Source of the DNA: Bradyrhizobium sp.
GTDB taxonomy: Bacteria; Pseudomonadota; Alphaproteobacteria; Rhizobiales; Xanthobacteraceae
Assembly (NCBI RefSeq): GCF_016213215.1
Contig: NZ_JACRAW010000088.1
Span: 1-64,000 of the forward strand
Direction of reading: 5' to 3'
Length of the DNA: 64,000 nt
Positions 37,108-47,145 of the stretch are shown here, piece by piece (position 1 is the stretch's first letter; the number at the start of each line of letters is the position of its first letter). A model generated the notes under the pieces. That model worked only from the letters and a program-made list of their open reading frames with translations. It was not told the DNA's origin and made no database searches. The translations under genes were made by a program, and so were the position numbers.

Positions 37108-38898
37108 CTACCGCATCTCGTCTGGAGCATGGACCCCAAGTATGGCCAATCCTGATGCCAGAACCGAGACGACGCCCTGAACCATAGCCAGTCGCGCCTT
37201 TGTAAGCTCTCCATCATTATTCATAATGAAGCGTAAATTAGGCAAATCATTTCCCTTGTTCCAAAGGGAATGAAATTCGCTGGCAACATCATACAGGTAA
37301 AATGCGATCCGGTGCGGCTCATGAGCCGCCGCCGCCCCCTCGACAATCCGGGGGTACAGGGCGAGCCGCTTCAAGAGATCGAGTTCCGCCGAATCGGTGA
37401 GTCGCTCGATCGGCGCTTGCAGAAGAAAGGCGGCGCGAGCCTCCCCTTGCTCCGGAAGATCCGAAATCACGGCCCTCGCGTTGCGGAACACCGAGTGGCT
37501 GCGGGCGTGTCCATATTGGACGTAGAAAACGGGATTGTCCTTTGACTGCTTGATCACCTCGGAAAGGTCAAATTCCAGCACCGCATCGTTCTTGCGGTAA
37601 AGCATCATGAAGCGGACGGCATCGCGGCCGACCTCATCGACGACCTCGCGCAAGGTAACGAAGTCGCCTGCGCGCTTCGACATCTTCACCGGCTCGCCAT
37701 TGCGCAACAGCTTGACCAGCTGGACGATCTTGACGTCGAGCGCCGCCTTGCCGGCGGTGACGGCCTTGATCGCCGCCTGCATGCGCTTGATGTAGCCGCC
37801 ATGATCGGCGCCCCATACATCAATCATCTCATGAAAGGCGCGGTCGAACTTGTTCTTGTGATAGGCGATGTCCGACGCGAAATAGGTGTAGGAACCATCA
37901 GACTTGATTAGCGGCCTGTCGACGTCGTCGCCGTAAGCGGTGGCCCGGAACAACAGCTGCTCGCGGTCTTCCCAATCCTCGACCGGTGCGCCCTTCGGCG
38001 GTGGCAGGCGGCCTTCATAGACATCGCCCTTGGCGCGCAGGAAGTCGATGGTGTCGGCGACCCTGTTGTTTCCGCCTGCGATCAGCGACCGCTCGGAAAA
38101 GAACACGTCGTGATGGATGTTGAGCGCAGCGAGATCGCCCTTGATCTCGTCCATCATCATAGAAATCGCCTTGTTGCGTGCGATCGGCAGCCACTCAGCC
38201 TCCGCCATCGACCGCAGCCGATCGCCGTAATCTCTCGCGAGCGCCTGCCCTACCGGCTTCAAATAGTCGCCGGGATAGAGCCCTTCGGGAATCGCGCCAA
38301 TATGCTCTCCCAAGGCCTCGCGATACCTGAGGAAAGCCGAGCGCGCGAGCACGTCGACCTGCGCGCCGGCATCGTTGATGTAGTACTCGCGGGTGACGTC
38401 GTGTCCGGCGAACTGCAGCAGGTTACACAGGGCATCACCGAACACGGCGCCGCGGCAATGGCCGACATGCATCGGGCCGGTCGGATTGGCGGAGACGTAT
38501 TCGACATTCACCTTGCCGCCAGTGCTCGCGATGCGACCGTATCCGGCTCCCTCGCGCAGGATGGTGCGCAGAGCCTCCACCCAGGCAAAGGGCTTCAGGG
38601 TGATGTTGATGAACCCGGGTCCTGCGACGTCGACAGAAGCGATCAGATCGTCCGCTCGCAGGCGGGAGGCGATCTGCTCGGCGAGATCGCGCGGTTTCGC
38701 CTTCGCCTCCTTGGCCAGCACCATCGCCGCGTTCGTCGCCATGTCGCCATGGGTCGGATCTCGCGGCGGCTCGACCACGACGCGCGAAAAATCGACGCCC
38801 TGAGGCCAATTGGCCTCGGTCGCGAGCGCACCGCATGCGGCGCGCACACGCGCCAGCACGTCGGCAAAGAGATGCAGCGATGGGGATGTTTCGGCCAT
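37108..38898 (-). CDS. argS: Arginyl-tRNA synthetase
   Basis: 596 residues, class I. The HIGH motif is [19 protein letters not shown] and the KMSKS equivalent is [13 protein letters not shown]. The N-terminal additional domain and the C-terminal DALR anticodon-binding domain ([22 protein letters not shown]) are both present. The start [11 protein letters not shown] at 38898 lies 10 bases downstream of the dgt stop, so the two genes are cotranscribed. Confidence 0.97.
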   Translation of the reverse strand: MAETSPSLHLFADVLARVRAACGALATEANWPQGVDFSRVVVEPPRDPTHGDMATNAAMVLAKEAKAKPRDLAEQIASRLRADDLIASVDVAGPGFINITLKPFAWVEALRTILREGAGYGRIASTGGKVNVEYVSANPTGPMHVGHCRGAVFGDALCNLLQFAGHDVTREYYINDAGAQVDVLARSAFLRYREALGEHIGAIPEGLYPGDYLKPVGQALARDYGDRLRSMAEAEWLPIARNKAISMMMDEIKGDLAALNIHHDVFFSERSLIAGGNNRVADTIDFLRAKGDVYEGRLPPPKGAPVEDWEDREQLLFRATAYGDDVDRPLIKSDGSYTYFASDIAYHKNKFDRAFHEMIDVWGADHGGYIKRMQAAIKAVTAGKAALDVKIVQLVKLLRNGEPVKMSKRAGDFVTLREVVDEVGRDAVRFMMLYRKNDAVLEFDLSEVIKQSKDNPVFYVQYGHARSHSVFRNARAVISDLPEQGEARAAFLLQAPIERLTDSAELDLLKRLALYPRIVEGAAAAHEPHRIAFYLYDVASEFHSLWNKGNDLPNLRFIMNNDGELTKARLAMVQGVVSVLASGLAILGVHAPDEMR

Positions 38899-38908
38899 GG
38901 GCCGCCGC

Positions 38909-40117
38909 CTAACGCAAATCCGGGGTCGAGTCAAAAAGCCGCTGGTGTTCGGTCATCGCGAAGCGATCAGTCATTCCGGCAATGAAATTGCCGATCCGCC
39001 GCGCGCGCTCCGCCGCGCTGTCCCGCTCCGCGCCGTCCAGCCATTCCGGCGGGAGATCGCCCGGCATCGTCTGGTAGCGGGAGAACAGGTCGAACAGGAC
39101 CCGTTCCGCGTCTCCCATCACCCGCATCACCCGCGGATGGCGGTACATGTGCTGGTACAGGAAGGTCTTGATCGATGCCTCCTCCTCGGCGACGCCGGAG
39201 GGAAACGCGATGAGCGCGTGGTTCTGGTTGCGCACGTCCTCGGCGGATTGCGGCTGAAGCGCCGCGATGTTCTTCTGCGCCTGGGTGAACACAGCGTTGA
39301 TCAGATAGGAGATCAATTCGCGGACCAGTTCGGCGCCCCTTCGGGCGTCCTCAAGTCCGGGATAATGCCGGTCGATTTCGGCGATCATCTCGGCCGCAAG
39401 CGGCATCACCTTCAGATCGTCGATACGGAACAGGCCGGCACGCAATCCGTCGTCGATATCATGCGCGTCATAGGCGATGTCGTCGGCAATGGCCGCGACC
39501 TGCGCTTCGAGGGAAGCGAAGCTCCACAGCTCGAGATCGTACTTGCTGGTGTAGTCGGCGATACCGACGGGGACACCGCGATCGCTGTAGCCCCCAATAG
39601 GCTGGCCGCTCCGGTCGATGAGCGGCCCGTTATGCTTCACAATGCCCTCCAGCGACTCCCATGTCAGATTGAGGCCGTCAAACTCCGGATAGCGGTGCTC
39701 CAGCGCGGTGATGACGCGCAGGGTCTGCGCATTGTGGTCGAAGCCGCCATGCGCATCGAGGCAGGCGTCCAGCGCCCGCTCGCCGGCATGACCGAACGGC
39801 GGATGGCCGAGATCGTGGGCCAGCGCGAGCGTTTCGGTGAGGTCTTCGTCGAGGCCGAGTTGGCGGGCAAGGGCACGGGCGATCTGCGCGACTTCCAGCG
39901 AATGCGTCAGCCGGGTTCGGTAATGGTCGCCCTCGTGGAAGACGAAAACCTGGGTTTTGTGCTTCAGCCTGCGGAAGGCGGTGGAGTGGATGACCCGGTC
40001 ACAGTCGCGGCGGAACGGGCTTCGGGTCCTGCTCGGCGGCTCCGGGAACAGCCGTCCGCGGCTGCGATCGGGGTCGCAGGCATAGGGCGCGCGAGGGGCA
40101 GCCATTCCGACCGACAC
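38909..40117 (-). CDS. dgt: dGTP triphosphohydrolase-like HD-domain protein
   Basis: 402 residues. The HD metal site is [18 protein letters not shown], preceded by [20 protein letters not shown] and followed by [13 protein letters not shown]. The family hydrolyses dNTPs to nucleoside and triphosphate. A GTG start at 40117 ([17 protein letters not shown]) fits family members; ATG 40105 is possible. Divergent from erpA with 108 bp between. Confidence 0.94.
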   Translation of the reverse strand: MSVGMAAPRAPYACDPDRSRGRLFPEPPSRTRSPFRRDCDRVIHSTAFRRLKHKTQVFVFHEGDHYRTRLTHSLEVAQIARALARQLGLDEDLTETLALAHDLGHPPFGHAGERALDACLDAHGGFDHNAQTLRVITALEHRYPEFDGLNLTWESLEGIVKHNGPLIDRSGQPIGGYSDRGVPVGIADYTSKYDLELWSFASLEAQVAAIADDIAYDAHDIDDGLRAGLFRIDDLKVMPLAAEMIAEIDRHYPGLEDARRGAELVRELISYLINAVFTQAQKNIAALQPQSAEDVRNQNHALIAFPSGVAEEEASIKTFLYQHMYRHPRVMRVMGDAERVLFDLFSRYQTMPGDLPPEWLDGAERDSAAERARRIGNFIAGMTDRFAMTEHQRLFDSTPDLR

Positions 40118-40225
40118 GGTATAATTGGACCCTATCCATTTGATTCCGTGGATATGCGCACTTAACTATGTCGGCGGCGGGATACCAAATGAATTGGCTA
40201 TGACGCCGGGACCGGAGAGAGGAAC

Positions 40226-40558
40226 ATGAGCACTGCCGCCGTGACCATCAGCGAGCGGGCCGCACGCCGGATTGGGGAAATCCTCAAGGGCGAAGGCAGC
40301 GGGGCCATGCTGCGCATCTCCGTCGAAGGCGGCGGCTGCTCGGGATTTCAGTACAAGTTCGACATCGAGCATGCCCGGACGGAAGACGACATGCTGATAA
40401 CGCGCGACGATGCCGTGGTCCTGGTCGACTCCGCCTCGGCGCCGTTCCTGGCCGGATCGGAGCTCGATTTCGTCGATGACCTGATCGGCGCCTCGTTTCG
40501 GGTGAATAATCCCAACGCCACCGCGTCTTGCGGCTGTGGCACCAGCTTCTCGATCTGA
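40226..40558 (+). CDS. erpA: Iron-sulfur cluster insertion protein (A-type carrier)
   Basis: 110 residues. The three conserved cysteines occur in the usual spacing: GGGCSGFQYKF and SCGCGTSFSI. A-type carriers pass Fe-S clusters to apoproteins. The position beside dgt and xth is standard in the group. It ends 10 bases from the convergent histidine-kinase gene. Confidence 0.95.
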   Translation: MSTAAVTISERAARRIGEILKGEGSGAMLRISVEGGGCSGFQYKFDIEHARTEDDMLITRDDAVVLVDSASAPFLAGSELDFVDDLIGASFRVNNPNATASCGCGTSFSI

Positions 40559-40568
40559 CGACCGGCTG

Positions 40569-42872
40569 TCAGGCGTCGACGACCTGCTTGTCTTTGGTGG
40601 CTCCCTCGCCAGCAGCGAGCGTCTGCGCAGGCTGGTGGGTGACGGCGCGAAGGATCGCCGTGACCAGTGCGGGCTTGCGCAACGGCTTGGCGAGGAAATC
40701 CGACATGCCCGCCTCGCGGCATACCTTGACGTCGTCGGGAAACGCGTTGGCCGTTAGCGCAATGATGGGCAGTGCGGCGAAACGCCCGCCCAGGGCACGA
40801 ATTGCTTTCGTGGCGGCGATGCCGTCCATCTCCGGCATCCGCACGTCCATCAGCATGAAGTCGTAATCGCCTTCGCCGGCGGCCTCCACCGCCTGTCGTC
40901 CGTCGGTCACGACCGTACTCTCCATCGCGAATTCCGCCAGCATCTTGCCGACCACCATCCGGTTCACCGTATCGTCTTCCGCGATCAGGATCCGCAGGGG
41001 ACGTCCGAGTTCGGCGATGCGCGCCTTGAGGTCGTCGGCGTCAGCGCGATCGGTTTGTGGGGCCGAAACCGCGACCTCGCTCCACGGCAGCACCAGAGTG
41101 AAGCTGAATGTCGAGCCTTCGCCCGGGCTTGAGCTGACCGCGATCGTGCCGCCCATCTGCTCGATGATGCGGTGGGAGATGGCAAGGCCAAGGCCAGTGC
41201 CGCCGAACCGCCGGCTGATCGAGGCATCCGCCTGCGTGTAACTGGAGAACAAGCCGTCGACGCGGTCGGGCTGGATCCCGATCCCGGTGTCGGACACTGT
41301 CCATTCCACGGTCGCGAACAGATCCCGCCGGGCACGGCAGGCCACCGTAATTGTCACCCCGCCCTGATCAGTGAACTTCACGGCATTGGACGCAAGATTC
41401 AAAAGCACCTGGCGTATTCTTGCGGCGTCGCCCCGCAGCGTCGGCGGCAGTTTCGGATCGATTTCGAGATTGACGGCCAGATCCTTGTTTCTGGCAGTGG
41501 TTCGGATCACCGCCCCCACAGCCTCGACAAGCGACTTGGGCGAGAATTCGATCACTTCGAATTCCATCCGGCCGGCCTCCAGCTTCGAAAGGTCCAGGAC
41601 GTCGTTGAGAATGCGCTGCAGATTGTCGCCGGACTCGCGAATCGTGATCACGGCGTCGCGCTGCTCGGGATCAAGCTTGGTCTCCAACAGCATGTTGACG
41701 AGGCCCAGCACCCCGTTCATGGGGGTACGGATTTCGTGACTCATGACTGCGAGGAAATCCGACTTGGCGCGGTTTTCGGCCTCGGCCTTTTCCGCGCGCC
41801 AGCGTTCGGTCACGTCGCGGCCGAAGCCGCGATAACCGATGAACTGGCCGTCGCGGTCCTGGGCGGGTCTAGCGGTCAGCGACCACAGCCGGTCCTGTCC
41901 GCCAACAGCTACATGAAGATTTACTTCGTGCAACGGCTCGCGACGGTCCATCAGCGTGATGATGTTCGAAGCCGACGCGACATCGTTGGGGCACAGCATC
42001 TCGATCACCTCGGCAAACCGCATACCTCGCAGGAGCTGAAGCGACATTTGCGCTACTTCGGCGAAGCGCTCCGGAACCTGGACCAGGCGGCCGTCGGCAT
42101 CGGTCTGCCACAGCCAGTCGCTGGCATTCTCCTGGAATTCCTTCAGCAGGAGCGAGATGATTTCGGTTTGCCGCTCGAGCTGCAGCGTCGCCTTCAGATT
42201 GTCGAGAAAGAGATTGCCCTGAGAGACGATGTTGCGCGCCATGAAAAACGCGAACAGCAGCAGGAACACCGCGGTGATGAGATATGACCCGCTGCCGCCC
42301 AGGAACAAGGCGCCCGCGGTCGCAACAGTCATGGTCCACAGATAGACCAGGCCCGCCCTCGGATAGGGTGACAACGCGAATGCCCCGCCCGAAATCATTC
42401 CGACCATCAGGCAGCCGAGAATGAGCTGGCTGGTCGGCGGAATCCGGCTGAACAACGCCAGAGGCAACGTTCCCCAGATGGCCGCCACCAGGAAAGCCTG
42501 CCACACCACCTGCCGCGTGGCGTGCGAGGATGCCTCCTCCGGCCGCCTGCCGCGTCGACGCAGGAACGAGCGCAAGGCCAGCGAAGCCGTCATGGCCAGC
42601 GATATCGCCCAGACGGACAGGAAGGCGTCCCAGCCCACGCCCCAGAACAGGATCAGGACGATACCCACATTGAGCAGATTGACGGCCATCGTAACGGGGA
42701 TGAGCCGCGCCACCGCGTCGATCCGCCTGGCGCGGATGCGCCGTATTTCCCGCGTGCTGAGGTCCTCCGCTGGCGCCTTGACACCACTGCCGCCGAACCG
42801 GTGCACGAGCGTGCCGGGCCAAGTCGCGCGGGGCGTTCGCTCCAGTGTTGCGAAACTTCCAGGCCGTTGCAT
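40569..42872 (-). CDS. Membrane hybrid sensor histidine kinase
   Basis: 767 residues. About five to six membrane helices fill residues 55-225 ([23 protein letters not shown] and following). A PAS/PAC segment follows ([22 protein letters not shown] ... [17 protein letters not shown]), then HisKA with H-box [19 protein letters not shown], the HATPase domain (N-box [28 protein letters not shown]) and a C-terminal receiver with phosphoacceptor Asp in [13 protein letters not shown]. No HPt domain is present, so phosphate must leave through another protein. Ligand unknown. Confidence 0.93.
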   Translation of the reverse strand: MQRPGSFATLERTPRATWPGTLVHRFGGSGVKAPAEDLSTREIRRIRARRIDAVARLIPVTMAVNLLNVGIVLILFWGVGWDAFLSVWAISLAMTASLALRSFLRRRGRRPEEASSHATRQVVWQAFLVAAIWGTLPLALFSRIPPTSQLILGCLMVGMISGGAFALSPYPRAGLVYLWTMTVATAGALFLGGSGSYLITAVFLLLFAFFMARNIVSQGNLFLDNLKATLQLERQTEIISLLLKEFQENASDWLWQTDADGRLVQVPERFAEVAQMSLQLLRGMRFAEVIEMLCPNDVASASNIITLMDRREPLHEVNLHVAVGGQDRLWSLTARPAQDRDGQFIGYRGFGRDVTERWRAEKAEAENRAKSDFLAVMSHEIRTPMNGVLGLVNMLLETKLDPEQRDAVITIRESGDNLQRILNDVLDLSKLEAGRMEFEVIEFSPKSLVEAVGAVIRTTARNKDLAVNLEIDPKLPPTLRGDAARIRQVLLNLASNAVKFTDQGGVTITVACRARRDLFATVEWTVSDTGIGIQPDRVDGLFSSYTQADASISRRFGGTGLGLAISHRIIEQMGGTIAVSSSPGEGSTFSFTLVLPWSEVAVSAPQTDRADADDLKARIAELGRPLRILIAEDDTVNRMVVGKMLAEFAMESTVVTDGRQAVEAAGEGDYDFMLMDVRMPEMDGIAATKAIRALGGRFAALPIIALTANAFPDDVKVCREAGMSDFLAKPLRKPALVTAILRAVTHQPAQTLAAGEGATKDKQVVDA

Positions 42873-43076
42873 GCGCCAGCACCTTCTCCGAGCTGCTCTA
42901 GATGGCCCGGCACCCGCTTAGGTGGCGTTAATTTCGGCGGGGAAATGCCGAAAAACTTCAACCCATTTCTCCTTTGGATGGCGTAACTGCCTCAGGTACC
43001 TGTGTCCTTGACGGCACTGTTTGCAGTTTGTTCTAACCCCAGGTAGCGCGATGACGCGCTTCACCCCGAGGCACCG

Positions 43077-43868
43077 ATGCGCATTGCGACTTGGAACGTC
43101 AATTCGATCCGCCAACGCCTGGAGCACCTGTTGACGTGGCTGAAGGAGTGCTCGCCTGACATCGTCTGCCTCCAGGAAACCAAATGCGTCGATGAGGCCT
43201 TCCCGCGCCTGGAGCTCGAATCGCTCGGCTACAACGTGGTCACCCACGGCCAGAAGACGTTCAACGGCGTCGCCCTGCTTTCCAAGCACCGATTCGACGA
43301 GACCAGGTCGGGGCTCGCCGGCGACCAGGAGGACGTCCATGCCCGCTTCCTTGAGGGCGTGGTAACCTTGAAGCGCGGCGTGCTGCGGATCGCTTGCCTT
43401 TACCTGCCCAACGGCAATCCGGTCGGCAGCGACAAATATCCCTACAAACTCAAATGGATGTCTCGCCTTTTTGACTACTCGAAGGAGCGCCTTAAGGCGG
43501 AGGAGCCGCTGATCCTGGCGGGGGACTTCAACGTCATTCCGGCCGCGCAGGACGTCCACAATCCGGCGGCCTGGGCCGACGACGCCCTGTTCCGGGCCGA
43601 GACCCGCGAAAGCTTCCAGTCCCTCCTCGGCCTCGGCTTGACCGACGCCTTGCGGGCAGTGACCGACGAGCCGAACCTCTACACCTTCTGGGACTATCAG
43701 GCGGGCGCCTGGCAGAAGAACCACGGCCTGCGCATCGATCACCTGCTGCTGTCGCCGCAGGCCAGCGACCGCCTCGTCAATGTCGGCATCGACAGCTATT
43801 TGCGGGCTTGGGAGAAGCCGTCCGACCACGTTCCGGTCTGGGCGGATCTTGATCTCGAGGCGACCTGA
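43077..43868 (+). CDS. xthA: Exodeoxyribonuclease III
   Basis: 263 residues of the exonuclease/endonuclease/phosphatase fold. Motifs: RIATWNVNSIRQRLEHL, VCLQETKCVDE (catalytic Glu), LAGDFNVIP, and LRIDHLLLSP...SDHVPVWADL (catalytic Asp/His). It repairs abasic sites. Convergent with the Sel1 gene with 15 bases between stops. Confidence 0.95.
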   Translation: MRIATWNVNSIRQRLEHLLTWLKECSPDIVCLQETKCVDEAFPRLELESLGYNVVTHGQKTFNGVALLSKHRFDETRSGLAGDQEDVHARFLEGVVTLKRGVLRIACLYLPNGNPVGSDKYPYKLKWMSRLFDYSKERLKAEEPLILAGDFNVIPAAQDVHNPAAWADDALFRAETRESFQSLLGLGLTDALRAVTDEPNLYTFWDYQAGAWQKNHGLRIDHLLLSPQASDRLVNVGIDSYLRAWEKPSDHVPVWADLDLEAT

Positions 43869-43883
43869 CAACCGCCCCGCCGC

Positions 43884-44711
43884 TCAGTCGCGGCGGCCCT
43901 GCACCCAGTTCGCGAGCATCTGCAAGGCCATGGCGCGATCGTCATCGGAAGCCTTGGCAAAGGCGCGGTTGTAGCTCTCCTTGATCCAGGTCTCGTCGGA
44001 ACCGGCGCTGTCACGCGCCAGCGTCAGCCACATCAGGCCGCGCGCGGCCTGGCGCGGCACGCGATCGCCGTTGAACAGCATCTGCCCGAGCAGCGCCTGG
44101 GCCTGGTGCTGGCCCTTCTGAGCGGCAAGCCCGAGCCAGCGGGCACCGTAGCGGAAATCCTCCCGCGAGGCGTCCGCCGTCTTCAGGTACATCCGCGCGA
44201 GATCGTACTGCGCGTCCGCATTGCCGAAGTAGGAGGCCGCATAGGAGAACATCTCCCGCGCCCGGTCTGGATCCGCCTTGACCTTGGAGTTCGGTATGCC
44301 GCTCAGGTAGTAGCGGCCGAGCGCCACGAAAGCGTTGGCCACGATCTGGGCCTGCGGCGCCGACGGACTGTCCTCGGCATGCGCATTGGCGATCCGGCTG
44401 AAATATTCGAAGGCACGCACGTCATCCTGGACCACGCCGTCGCCTGCGGCATACATCCGCCCCAGCTTCCACTGGGCGATGGGGTGGCCGCCTTCCGCGG
44501 CATATTGCAGTGCAGTCAAAGACGTCTGCTGCGTGCTCGCAGCAGACGGAACCGCCTTGCGAAGCGCGGCCGCTGCGCCCGGCTGAGCCGAAACCACCGG
44601 AATGGTCGCGTCCTGCTGATTGACCGGCGCGCCGTCAAACGCGAACGCCGGCGCGGCCAGCAACGAGGCCCCGAACACCAACGCAACAATGGTACGCTCA
44701 AATGTCTGCAT
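43884..44711 (-). CDS. Periplasmic Sel1-like repeat protein, ExoR-like
   Basis: 275 residues. A signal peptide ([19 protein letters not shown]) is followed by four to five Sel1-like repeats ([57 protein letters not shown]). The arrangement matches rhizobial ExoR, the periplasmic inhibitor of the ExoS/ChvI two-component system that controls exopolysaccharide and motility. No exoS/chvI gene is in this window, so the identity is tentative. The ATG at 44711 lies within the end of ilvD (14-bp overlap), implying translational coupling. Confidence 0.75.
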   Translation of the reverse strand: MQTFERTIVALVFGASLLAAPAFAFDGAPVNQQDATIPVVSAQPGAAAALRKAVPSAASTQQTSLTALQYAAEGGHPIAQWKLGRMYAAGDGVVQDDVRAFEYFSRIANAHAEDSPSAPQAQIVANAFVALGRYYLSGIPNSKVKADPDRAREMFSYAASYFGNADAQYDLARMYLKTADASREDFRYGARWLGLAAQKGQHQAQALLGQMLFNGDRVPRQAARGLMWLTLARDSAGSDETWIKESYNRAFAKASDDDRAMALQMLANWVQGRRD

Positions 44712-46422
44712 AGCACTGTTTCTCGGCTGAACCACCGGGATGGGTCACTGCCCCGCTCACCGCCGGCCCGACCTGCTGGGCATATTTCCAGAGCACGCCC
44801 GATGTGTGGTTAGTCTCACGGGGTAGCCACTTGGTCTTGCGTTGAACGAGTTCTTCGTCACTCAATTTTACGTTAAGAGTACCGGCGACCGCGTCGATCT
44901 CTATGATGTCGCCTTCCTGCAACAGCGCGATCGGCCCGCCGACCGCCGCCTCCGGCCCGACATGGCCGATGCAGAAGCCGCGGGTCGCGCCGGAGAACCG
45001 GCCGTCGGTGATCAGGGCGATCTTGCCCCCCATCCCCTGCCCGGTCAGCGCCGCCGTGGTCTGGAGCATTTCCCGCATGCCGGGACCGCCGCGCGGCCCC
45101 TCGTAGCGGATGACGATGACTTCGCCCTCGTTGTAGGTGCGCTTCTGGACCGCCTCGAAGGCGTCCTCCTCGCGGTCGAAGCAACGGGCCGGCCCGGTAA
45201 ACCTCAAGTTCGACATGCCCGCGACTTTCACGATCGCACCTTCCGGGGCGAGATTCCCCTTCAAGCCGACGACGCCGCCGGTAGTGGTGATCGGCTTATC
45301 GGCTGGCCGCACCACGTCCTGATGCGGATTCCATTTCACGCTTTTGAGATTTTCGGAGATCGTGCGGCCCGTAACAGTGAGGCAATCACCGTGCAGATAG
45401 CCGTTATCGAGCAGCGTCTTCATCAGAAGCGGTATTCCACCAGCTTCATACATGTCTTTGGCGACATAACGGCCGCCCGGCTTCAAATCCGCGACATACG
45501 GTGTTTTTTTGAAGATTTCCCCAACATCGAACAGGTCGAACTTGATGCCGGCTTCGTGCGCGATGGCCGGCAGGTGCAGCGCCGCATTGGTCGACCCCCC
45601 GGAGGCGGCGACCACAGCAGCCGCGTTTTCCAATGACTTGAGGGTGACGATATCGCGCGGCCGGATGTTGGAGGTAATCAGCTCCATGATCTGCTCGCCG
45701 GCGGTCATGCAGAAGGAATCTCGGATTTCGTAAGGCGCCGGCGCTCCTGCCGAATAGGGCAGCGCAAGCCCGATGGCCTCCGATACCGTCGCCATGGTGT
45801 TGGCGGTAAACTGGGCGCCGCATGCACCGGCAGATGGGCAGGCAACCCGCTCGATTTCGTCAAGATCGGCATCCGACATCGCGCCGACGGAGTGCTTTCC
45901 GACAGCTTCGAACATGTCCTGCACCGTTACCTGCTGGCCGCGGAAATTCCCGGGCAGGATCGAGCCGCCATAGATGAAGATCGACGGTACGTTGAGGCGC
46001 ACCATCGCCATCATCATGCCGGGCAGCGACTTGTCGCAGCCGGCGAGCCCGACCAGCGCGTCATAGGAGTGGCCGCGCATGGTCAGTTCGACCGAATCGG
46101 CGATGCATTCGCGCGACGGCAGCGAGGAGCGCATGCCGTCATGGCCCATGGCGATACCGTCGGTCACCGTAATGGTGCAGAACTCGCGGGGGGTGCCGCC
46201 GGCGGAAGCAACGCCCTTCTTCACCGCCTGGGCCTGGCGCATCAGCGCTATATTGCAGGGCGCGGCTTCATTCCAGCAGCTTGCCACGCCGACCAGGGGC
46301 TGGTGGATCTGAACGGTGGTTAGACCCATGGCATAAAGATACGAGCGATGGGGCGCACGCTCAGGCCCTTCCGTCACGTGACGGCTCGGGAGCCTGCTCT
46401 TGATGTTGGTCCTGGCGTCCAT
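44698..46422 (-). CDS. ilvD: Dihydroxy-acid dehydratase
   Basis: 574 residues; the third step of branched-chain amino acid synthesis, using an Fe-S cluster. The cluster cysteines occur in [24 protein letters not shown] and [39 protein letters not shown] near the C-terminus is diagnostic. The start [19 protein letters not shown] at 46422 is the family start. Confidence 0.97.
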   Translation of the reverse strand: MDARTNIKSRLPSRHVTEGPERAPHRSYLYAMGLTTVQIHQPLVGVASCWNEAAPCNIALMRQAQAVKKGVASAGGTPREFCTITVTDGIAMGHDGMRSSLPSRECIADSVELTMRGHSYDALVGLAGCDKSLPGMMMAMVRLNVPSIFIYGGSILPGNFRGQQVTVQDMFEAVGKHSVGAMSDADLDEIERVACPSAGACGAQFTANTMATVSEAIGLALPYSAGAPAPYEIRDSFCMTAGEQIMELITSNIRPRDIVTLKSLENAAAVVAASGGSTNAALHLPAIAHEAGIKFDLFDVGEIFKKTPYVADLKPGGRYVAKDMYEAGGIPLLMKTLLDNGYLHGDCLTVTGRTISENLKSVKWNPHQDVVRPADKPITTTGGVVGLKGNLAPEGAIVKVAGMSNLRFTGPARCFDREEDAFEAVQKRTYNEGEVIVIRYEGPRGGPGMREMLQTTAALTGQGMGGKIALITDGRFSGATRGFCIGHVGPEAAVGGPIALLQEGDIIEIDAVAGTLNVKLSDEELVQRKTKWLPRETNHTSGVLWKYAQQVGPAVSGAVTHPGGSAEKQCYADI

Positions 46423-46784
46423 CGCGAACCTGTTTCCTCGGCCCAACCCAGATCCGGGAAATTCGATCCCAAGATTGATTGGACTTGGGATCGTCCTTCG
46501 CCTTCGCGAGCGCCGCGGCCGTAGCCTTACGTACATTTTATTTCATGAGAGGGTGTGGCCAAAAAGCGGCGGTTGCGGGAACTGGCTGGGACGAAGGTTA
46601 AATCTTCCCTCACTGTTGCAAGCACGCAACAATCGTGTCGCGAAGGCCACGCATGGACTGCTTGTCTCGCTGCCCAGGGGCGTTTGTCCCGCCGGCCACG
46701 AGCGGAAGTGCAACCTGAGATGTTTCCGCTATGCGTGACCCGCGGTTTTCGGAATTTCCTTAACCGACACGGGCGCGATATCGC

Positions 46785-46973
46785 CTTCTCACGTTGCGCC
46801 CGAGTTTTGCTGTCCTCTTCACCCTCTTACCACCGCATCCCAACCCACGTTTCGTGACGACGCGTACGCCCCTCGTATGGGGCGGGACGGATCAACTATA
46901 CGCTAAATCCGAATTCTGAAAAAGCGAATTATTTTGGCGCCAGGCGGTGGACCGAGCCTTGGGGTGATTTGCC
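46785..46973 (-). repeat. Second copy of the 3.7-kb structured repeat, inverted and internally deleted
   Basis: Read on the minus strand this locus gives GGCAAATCAC, AAAATAATTCGC, AATTCGGAT, CCGTCCC, ACGAGGGGCGTACGCG and TCACGAAACGTGGGTTGGGATGCGG in the same order as 3686-3825. It then jumps directly to AGAGGGTG...GCAAAACTCGGGCG, which matches 4275-4307. About 450 bp of the interior, including the nested hairpin, is missing. The rest of the 46423-47145 gap holds short spurious ORFs and another REP-like fragment near 46993 (TAGCCCCGATGAGCGCGGCGA). Confidence 0.75.
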
Positions 46974-47145
46974 GTCAGTCGGCCCAAGCAGTTGTAGCCC
47001 CGATGAGCGCGGCGACGTCCGCAACTTCGCAATCCCGCCTATCGCTTTGCTCACCCGGGCCACAGCAACTCGTCAAATTTCAATCCACGCGCGCATCCGG
47101 AAATTCGACGTTCGCATGACTGCAATCGCGCAACCGCCGCACCTC

